This document shows positions 1 through 4,905 of a stretch of 9,276 nucleotides of DNA, piece after piece; within the stretch, counting starts at the first letter, position 1, and every line of letters starts with the position of its first letter. Position numbers and translations under genes: made by a program. The notes beneath the pieces were generated by a model. That model did no database searches, was not told the DNA's origin, and was given only the letters and a program-made list of their open reading frames with translations. Origin of the DNA: CAXTSE01 sp035554115. Lineage in GTDB: Bacteria; Actinomycetota; Actinomycetes; Actinomycetales; Microbacteriaceae. The stretch is from assembly GCA_035554115.1 (NCBI GenBank), contig DATMIW010000054.1, positions 1 through 9,276 on the forward strand. Direction: 5' to 3'.

Positions 1-95
1 GCGAAGTGCGGCTCGTACCCTTCGGCACGCAGAACGATCCCGATCATCTCGGCGATGGCCGGGTCGTCGTCGACCACCAGAATGCGTGAGTTCAT
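1..95 (-). CDS. mtrA: MtrA-like DNA-binding response regulator, N-terminal fragment
   Basis: The first 31 codons of a response regulator, running off the left edge of the window. The peptide starts MNSRILVVDDDPAIAEMIG and continues through IVLRAEGYEPHF. Residues 5-11 form the first beta strand and the acidic pocket (D9, D10) of a receiver domain. The phospho-acceptor Asp and the OmpR-type DNA-binding domain lie outside the window. The wording IAEMxxIVLRAEG is typical of MtrA, the regulator of the MtrAB two-component system, which controls cell-wall, division and osmotic-stress genes in actinobacteria. The neighbouring ahcY supports this, because sahH and mtrA lie close together in mycobacteria. 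The ATG at 95-93 is preferred. A GTG three codons upstream (104-102) is in frame. Neither start has a clear Shine-Dalgarno sequence. A possible -10 box TACTGT lies at 106-111, which would leave only a few untranslated bases. Confidence 0.8.
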   Translation of the reverse strand, partial: MNSRILVVDDDPAIAEMIGIVLRAEGYEPHF

Positions 96-127
96 CGTGG
101 GCACAACAGTAGCCGACCGTCGAAACG

Positions 128-143
128 GTAACCTTCTGGGAAG
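128..143 (+). promoter_or_regulatory. Candidate promoter / weak MtrA-box-like site for the aquaporin gene
   Basis: The 90-bp divergent spacer between mtrA and the aquaporin gene holds TAACCT at 129-134, which fits the actinobacterial -10 pattern TAnnnT on the plus strand. No convincing -35 box is seen. It overlaps GTAAC (128-132), followed after 6 bp by GGAAG (139-143). This is one perfect and one poor half-site of the GTAAC-n6-GTAAC repeat reported for Streptomyces MtrA. Both readings are weak. The rest of the spacer shows an A-run at 165-171 and no other clear signal. Confidence 0.25.
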
Positions 144-173
144 TGCATGTGAATAGCGCCCCTCAAAAAAACC

Positions 174-177
174 AGGA
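174..177 (+). promoter_or_regulatory. Ribosome binding site of the aquaporin gene
   Basis: AGGA lies 8 bases before the ATG at 186, a normal Shine-Dalgarno distance, and fixes the aquaporin start. This differs from several minus-strand neighbours that lack any leader. Confidence 0.6.
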
Positions 178-185
178 ACGGAACC

Positions 186-914
186 ATGTCAGACACGACA
201 CCAGACACGACCGCCCCCGCCCCTTACAGTCTCACTAGCCGACTCGTTGCCGAGCTATTCGGAACGTTCGTCCTCGTGTTCGCCGTCATCGGCGCGGCCT
301 TCTACTTTGTCCCTGTCGGACAGTCAGGCGCACTGCCCGTCGCCCTGAGCGTCGGACTCGGCGTGCTCGCCGCCGCCTACGCGGTAGGACACATTTCGGG
401 TGGCCACTTCAACCCGGCTGTCTCGATCGGAGCCGCTGCCGCCGGCCGCATGCCGTGGTCGAATGTGCTGCCCTATGTTCTCGCGCAAATCGTCGGTGGC
501 CTGCTTGCCACCCTCCTACTCTGGGGTCTCACCGCGCTCAGCGGCCAGGCCGCCAGCCTCGGCGGGGTATCGAACGGATTCGAAGATCACTCCCCGGGCG
601 GGTTCAGCCTCATTGCCGTGTTGCTCGCAGAAATCATCGGCACAGCTGTCTTCCTGTGGCTCATCCTCAGTGTGACCGCCCCCGGTTCGACCACCGCAGG
701 GTTCGCGCCGATCGCGATCGGCCTCGCGCTTGCGATGCTGCACATCGTGCTCATCCCGGTCTCGAACGCGTCGCTCAACCCGGCTCGATCGATCGCCACA
801 GCCGTTTTCGGCGGACCTGACGCACTTGCCCAGCTTTGGGTCTTCTTGGTGGCACCGATCGTGGGTGCGCTCATTGCGGGTCTCACCTGGAAGCCGCTTT
901 TCGGCCGCAAGTAA
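186..914 (+). CDS. aqpZ: AqpZ-like aquaporin (MIP family)
   Basis: A 242-residue inner-membrane channel expected to pass water, possibly also small neutral solutes. Six membrane segments and two half-helices are visible. The first NPA box is in HFNPAV (residues 76-78) and the second in LNPARS (198-201). GHISGGHFNPAV and AGFAPIAIGLAL closely match E. coli AqpZ, as does the SNGxxxHSPGG loop near 129-139. Ser after NPAR, rather than the Asp of glycerol facilitators, places it with aquaporins. By alignment to AqpZ, the selectivity-filter positions read V56, H186, A195 and R201, against F, H, T and R in AqpZ, so the pore may be less strict. The N-terminal 15 residues are Thr/Pro-rich and cytoplasmic. 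AGGA at 174-177 supports the start. The gene stands alone, diverges from mtrA, and has its own terminator. The family is certain; the exact substrate range is not. Confidence 0.93.
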   Translation: MSDTTPDTTAPAPYSLTSRLVAELFGTFVLVFAVIGAAFYFVPVGQSGALPVALSVGLGVLAAAYAVGHISGGHFNPAVSIGAAAAGRMPWSNVLPYVLAQIVGGLLATLLLWGLTALSGQAASLGGVSNGFEDHSPGGFSLIAVLLAEIIGTAVFLWLILSVTAPGSTTAGFAPIAIGLALAMLHIVLIPVSNASLNPARSIATAVFGGPDALAQLWVFLVAPIVGALIAGLTWKPLFGRK

Positions 915-926
915 CGCTTACACACA

Positions 927-960
927 GAAGGGCCGCGACGTTTGCTCGTCGCGGCCCTTC
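927..960 (+). terminator. Perfect-stem terminator after the aquaporin gene
   Basis: GAAGGGCCGCGACG (927-940) and its exact complement CGTCGCGGCCCTTC (947-960) form a 14-bp GC-rich stem with a 6-base loop, starting 12 bases after the aquaporin stop. No T-run follows on either strand, as is common for actinobacterial terminators. The symmetry means it may also stop minus-strand read-through from ahcY towards mtrA. Confidence 0.75.
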
Positions 961-990
961 GTCGTTCGGCGAACCTCGGCGGCGTGCTGG

Positions 991-1068
991 GTTCTGCAGG
1001 AGATACGCGCCCTATTCACACCGGACCAGGCCGCCGGGTCCTGCAGAACGCAAAACTCCTGCAGAACG
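991..1068. repeat. Short intergenic repeat, three copies of TCCTGCAGAACG
   Basis: TCCTGCAGAACG occurs at 1039-1050 and again at 1057-1068, an 18-bp step. GTTCTGCAGGAG at 991-1002 is the exact 12-bp reverse complement of CTCCTGCAGAAC at 1056-1067. The copies lie in the 166-bp spacer between the aquaporin terminator and the ahcY stop, where no gene is seen. The core CCTGCAGAA is itself partly palindromic (CTGCAG). The copies can pair in more than one way, and the outer pair would enclose a 53-base loop. Function is unknown. A dispersed intergenic element or a transcript-end structure are possibilities. Confidence 0.6.
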
Positions 1069-1080
1069 GGAGACAGGAGT
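1055..1080 (-). terminator. Probable Rho-independent terminator of ahcY
   Basis: On the minus strand, ACTCCTG (1080-1074) pairs with CAGGAGT (1061-1055) around a 12-base loop and is followed by a short T-run (1055-1052). It begins 3 bases after the ahcY stop. The stem is only 7 bp, but stem and T-run occur together. It shares bases with the repeat described for this spacer, so alternative pairing is possible. Confidence 0.5.
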
Positions 1081-1083
1081 GGC

Positions 1084-2547
<1,464 letters not shown>

Positions 2548-2576
2548 GAGGTCATTCTCGCAGCTCGCACTAGCAG

Positions 2577-2798
2577 TTACGCCCCGAGGTCAAGCCCGCT
2601 AGCGCTGACATGGCGCACAACCTGCCAGCCTTGCGGAGCCGAGAGCCGCTCCGCGTGCCGGGGGCACAGATCGTAGCTGTGGGGCTCGGGACGGAACGCG
2701 AGGGGGCCGAGGACGGCCATCGCATCCGCGTAGTCGTAGGTGAGGGTTGCGACGGCTGCGTCGTTGCACGCGACTTTGCTGCACGCCCGAGCTGTCAT
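2577..2798 (-). CDS. DUF3499 family small putative metal-binding protein
   Basis: A 73-residue cytosolic protein that closely resembles the actinobacterial DUF3499 family (M. tuberculosis Rv3258c type). The core is recognisable: two N-terminal Cys, ATLTYDYADAMAVLGPLA (17-34), EPHSYDLCPRHAERL (38-52), then APQGW (54-58). Cys6, Cys11, Cys45 and His48 are spaced like the ligands of a small zinc site (C-x4-C, then C-x2-H). That role is inferred, and no reaction is known. The ATG at 2798 has no Shine-Dalgarno sequence. TAGCCT lies 6 bases upstream, which predicts a leaderless message. It diverges from the metallopeptidase-like gene, as its counterpart does from Rv3259, and is followed by ahcY. It is small but clearly a real gene. 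Confidence 0.85.
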   Translation of the reverse strand: MTARACSKVACNDAAVATLTYDYADAMAVLGPLAFRPEPHSYDLCPRHAERLSAPQGWQVVRHVSASGLDLGA

Positions 2799-2840
2799 GC
2801 CGTCAGGCTAGTGCGCACCCCCGCGAACTAGAATGACGAC
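2799..2840. promoter_or_regulatory. Divergent promoter pair with predicted leaderless starts
   Basis: This 42-bp spacer serves two genes. On the plus strand TAGAAT (2829-2834) is followed by GACGAC and the ATG at 2841. On the minus strand TAGCCT (2810-2805) is followed by GACGGC and the ATG at 2798. Both hexamers fit the actinobacterial -10 pattern TAnnnT and end 6 bases before the start codon, so transcription would begin at or next to the ATG. No clear -35 boxes are seen. The two -10 elements are 18 bp apart, so the polymerases would compete. Confidence 0.55.
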
Positions 2841-3275
2841 ATGCCCCGATCCGCTCGCCGAGTTCCGGGGCGGGCAGTCTCGCGGGACCGACACGGACGC
2901 GGGCTCCGCTCCCCCGTTACCGGACCTCAGCTGCCCATTCTGCGAACACGCGCCAACTTCTTCGACGGCTGCGTCGCCGCGAGCGTCGAGTATCTGCGCG
3001 ATTTGTGGCCGGATGAGCTGGCCAGCATTCGCATCGACATCGCCTCGGCGCCGCTCGGCCCTCCCGGCCCGCACGGCGTCGACCGCTGGACGGTGATTCC
3101 GCGGGAACGGCGGATCGTGCTGTACCGACTGCCGATCGAACGCCTGGCGCACCTGCACAAAGATGATGACTGGCACCGGCGCTCGTTCATCGAAAGCTGC
3201 GTGTTCCGGTCTGTTGCCGAACTGCTCGGCAAAGACCCGTGGGACATCGCCCCCGAACGGTTCCGGCACTTTTAG
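2841..3275 (+). CDS. Zincin-like metallopeptidase-family protein lacking HExxH
   Basis: A 144-residue protein resembling the actinobacterial 'metallopeptidase family protein' set (Zincin_1, M. tuberculosis Rv3259 type). The basic start, with RDRHGRGLRSP at 15-25, matches that family. So do the helix RANFFDGCVAASVEYL (37-52), the strand SIRIDIAS (62-69), the RIVLYRLPIERLA segment (91-103) and the C-terminal helix FIESCVFRSVAELLG (116-130). In active zincins this last helix should hold HExxH. Here the aligned pair is Ile117-Glu118 with no second His, so peptidase activity is doubtful. No signal peptide or membrane segment is seen. The start at 2841 is chosen because TAGAAT lies 6 bases upstream and no ribosome site is visible. 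It diverges from DUF3499 and converges on the DUF5719 gene with 22 bp between stops. Family assignment is fairly sure; function is unknown. Confidence 0.8.
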   Translation: MPRSARRVPGRAVSRDRHGRGLRSPVTGPQLPILRTRANFFDGCVAASVEYLRDLWPDELASIRIDIASAPLGPPGPHGVDRWTVIPRERRIVLYRLPIERLAHLHKDDDWHRRSFIESCVFRSVAELLGKDPWDIAPERFRHF

Positions 3276-3279
3276 CCTT

Positions 3280-3292
3280 GCGGCTGCGCCGC
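3280..3292. terminator. Small hairpin between convergent genes
   Basis: GCGGC (3280-3284) and GCCGC (3288-3292) form a 5-bp stem with a 3-base loop in the 22-bp gap between the stops of the metallopeptidase-like gene and the DUF5719 gene. It has no T-run and is short, so it is only a possible two-way terminator. Confidence 0.25.
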
Positions 3293-3297
3293 CGCCC

Positions 3298-4905
3298 CTA
3301 CGGCCTGACGACGAGGGGGGCGCTGAAGGGGCGGGGGGAGGTGACGGGATAGCCGGCGAGCTGGGCCGTACCGGCATAGCTGATCGCGGCAACAGCTCCC
3401 GAGGCGTCAGTGACCCGATACGTCTGTCCAGCCTCAACAGGAGCGGAGCTGGTGGCCCCCGCCGCAACAGCAATCGACACCTCGTTACCCGACCGCGACG
3501 TCAGCACCACTGTCATGGCCTCTTTCGTGGGGTTGGTGACGGCGAACTTGGGGTCGGGTCCGGGCGCCACCGCGATGAGAGTGTCCCCGTCGAGCGGAGC
3601 GACAGCCGGGTACCAGGCGAAATCCGAGGCGGGGGCCGCTTCGGGCTCCCCCTCAGGCGAGTCGCCCACATCCGTTGCCGTCGTTGTGCGAACCCCGGCG
3701 ACCACAGGAACGTCAGAGGTCACGGTGACCGTGTAGAGGCCGTCGGGGAGCGAGATCGCATCGGTCTCGGTGTGGGTCCCGGAGTCGAGAGGCAGTTCGT
3801 CCACAGAACCCGCCGACACCTTGGTGGTGAACGAGGTGCTTTCTATCGTCGGATCCGAGGACTTCACGGTGACTGTGACATGGGCGTCGGCAGTTCCGGG
3901 CACTCCCACTCGCACAGCGGATACCGCATCCTCCCAATCGGCGAGCGCCAGAGTGCGACTCACGCCGACGGCATCCCGGATGCGGACCCCCGGAATCGTC
4001 TGCACTGTCGCCGGGTCGGCACCCGGATTCACCACGTCGACTCCGGTGGCGTCGAGCCCGCGCACGATCGATTGCTGAAGGAACGCCGCGATCTGCCCTC
4101 CGCGGGCCTCAACGTGGATGACGGGGGACGCGAGTCCGGGCGCGAAACCGGCAACCGATAGCACCCGCTGTTGCCCCGGATTCACCTCGATCCCGGCCAT
4201 GCCGGGAGCCACAACCTCGCCGGACTCGCCGAGGATCGTGACGCGCACGGTGGCCGCGACGTCCGTCGGATTGTCCAGCGTGAGCAAGGTGGTGCGACCC
4301 ACGGTCGTCGCCCCGCCCGCAAACCAGATCGAGCTGCTCGGTTCGGTGCAGGCTGCCGCCGAGAAGCCCACGTAATCCAGAGCGGAGACGGTCTGTGACT
4401 GGGCGCCTGTCAGGGCCGCGCCGTCGCTCGGCGCAACCTTCAGCACCCTCGGTGCAGAATCGGCGGCGCCGCCTATGGCATCCGAATCCAAGAGAGGCGA
4501 CGACTGGATGCTCGCGTGCTCGGATCCGGAGGTGACTCGCGGCACGCCGATCGGATGCGGCACATCGGCGTTCTGCCCCGACTCTTCCCCCAGCCGGAGC
4601 GTTCCGCCAGCGCACGCCCGCAGCTGATCGGCCAGCTCAGGCACAACGGTCGTGCCGGCTGGGGTTGTGCCGATGGTCGGGAGAGGTGCGAAACCGACAA
4701 TGCCGACAACGACGAGCGCGGCGGCGGTCCCGGCGAGGCCGGTAACCATCCGGGCGCCGATGACGAAGGCGCGGGCCGCGCGGGCACGGATGTGGGGTGG
4801 GGCCGGGCGTGCGGGGTCCGTGGTCTCGATGGGCTCGACCGACGGAGTCGGGGTCTCGACAGGCTCGACCGACGAGGTGGGCTCGGAGTCTTCGCGCTCA
4901 GCCAT
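3298..4905 (-). CDS. DUF5719 family membrane-anchored extracytoplasmic protein
   Basis: A 535-residue protein placed in DUF5719 by its make-up and its position directly after the large GT2-like gene. The N-terminus is cytoplasmic, acidic and Pro/Thr/Glu-rich. It contains a tandem 10-residue repeat, SVEPVETPTP (12-21) then SVEPIETTDP (22-31). A basic stretch (about 40-52) leads into one membrane segment (about 54-72, rich in Ala/Val/Gly), so the rest should lie outside the membrane. The outer part is beta-rich. Two similar blocks, LTLDNPTDVAATVRVTI (near 208-224) and FAVTNPTKEAMTVVLTS (near 454-470), suggest repeated immunoglobulin-like sandwiches. Cys98 and Cys186 could form a disulfide. No catalytic motif is seen. 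The ATG at 4905 is chosen because GAGG lies 6 bases upstream. A TTG at 4920 would be longer but has no such site. The start overlaps the GT2-like gene by 8 bp, indicating translational coupling and a shared role at the envelope. Confidence 0.78.
   Translation of the reverse strand: MAEREDSEPTSSVEPVETPTPSVEPIETTDPARPAPPHIRARAARAFVIGARMVTGLAGTAAALVVVGIVGFAPLPTIGTTPAGTTVVPELADQLRACAGGTLRLGEESGQNADVPHPIGVPRVTSGSEHASIQSSPLLDSDAIGGAADSAPRVLKVAPSDGAALTGAQSQTVSALDYVGFSAAACTEPSSSIWFAGGATTVGRTTLLTLDNPTDVAATVRVTILGESGEVVAPGMAGIEVNPGQQRVLSVAGFAPGLASPVIHVEARGGQIAAFLQQSIVRGLDATGVDVVNPGADPATVQTIPGVRIRDAVGVSRTLALADWEDAVSAVRVGVPGTADAHVTVTVKSSDPTIESTSFTTKVSAGSVDELPLDSGTHTETDAISLPDGLYTVTVTSDVPVVAGVRTTTATDVGDSPEGEPEAAPASDFAWYPAVAPLDGDTLIAVAPGPDPKFAVTNPTKEAMTVVLTSRSGNEVSIAVAAGATSSAPVEAGQTYRVTDASGAVAAISYAGTAQLAGYPVTSPRPFSAPLVVRP
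4822..4873. repeat. Two 22-bp units at 30-bp period inside the DUF5719 gene
   Basis: GGTCTCGATGGGCTCGACCGAC-like units lie at 4822-4843 and 4852-4873 and match at 20 of 22 positions (they differ at the ninth and tenth base). The 30-bp step keeps the reading frame and encodes the tandem 10-residue repeat in the cytoplasmic tail. On the coding strand the core is GGTCGAGCCTGTCGAGACC, which resembles short dispersed repeats that I recall from Microbacteriaceae genomes. Confidence 0.6.

Noticed and set aside
128..143. A firm MtrA box in the mtrA-aquaporin spacer
   Set aside because: Only one GTAAC is exact, and the partner matches 3 of 5 bases. It is kept as a weak candidate rather than a called site.
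991..1068. CRISPR-like array
   Set aside because: Repeat units are only 12 bp, one copy is inverted, spacers are unequal, and no cas gene is present.
2548..2576. S-adenosylhomocysteine riboswitch before ahcY
   Set aside because: The gap to the upstream gene is only 29 bp, too short for such a structure, and no hairpin set is visible.
3163..4161. Open frame of 332 codons on the plus strand
   Set aside because: It overlaps the end of the metallopeptidase-like gene and lies antisense to the DUF5719 gene. Its product is Arg/Gly-rich and low in complexity, as expected for a shadow frame in high-GC DNA.
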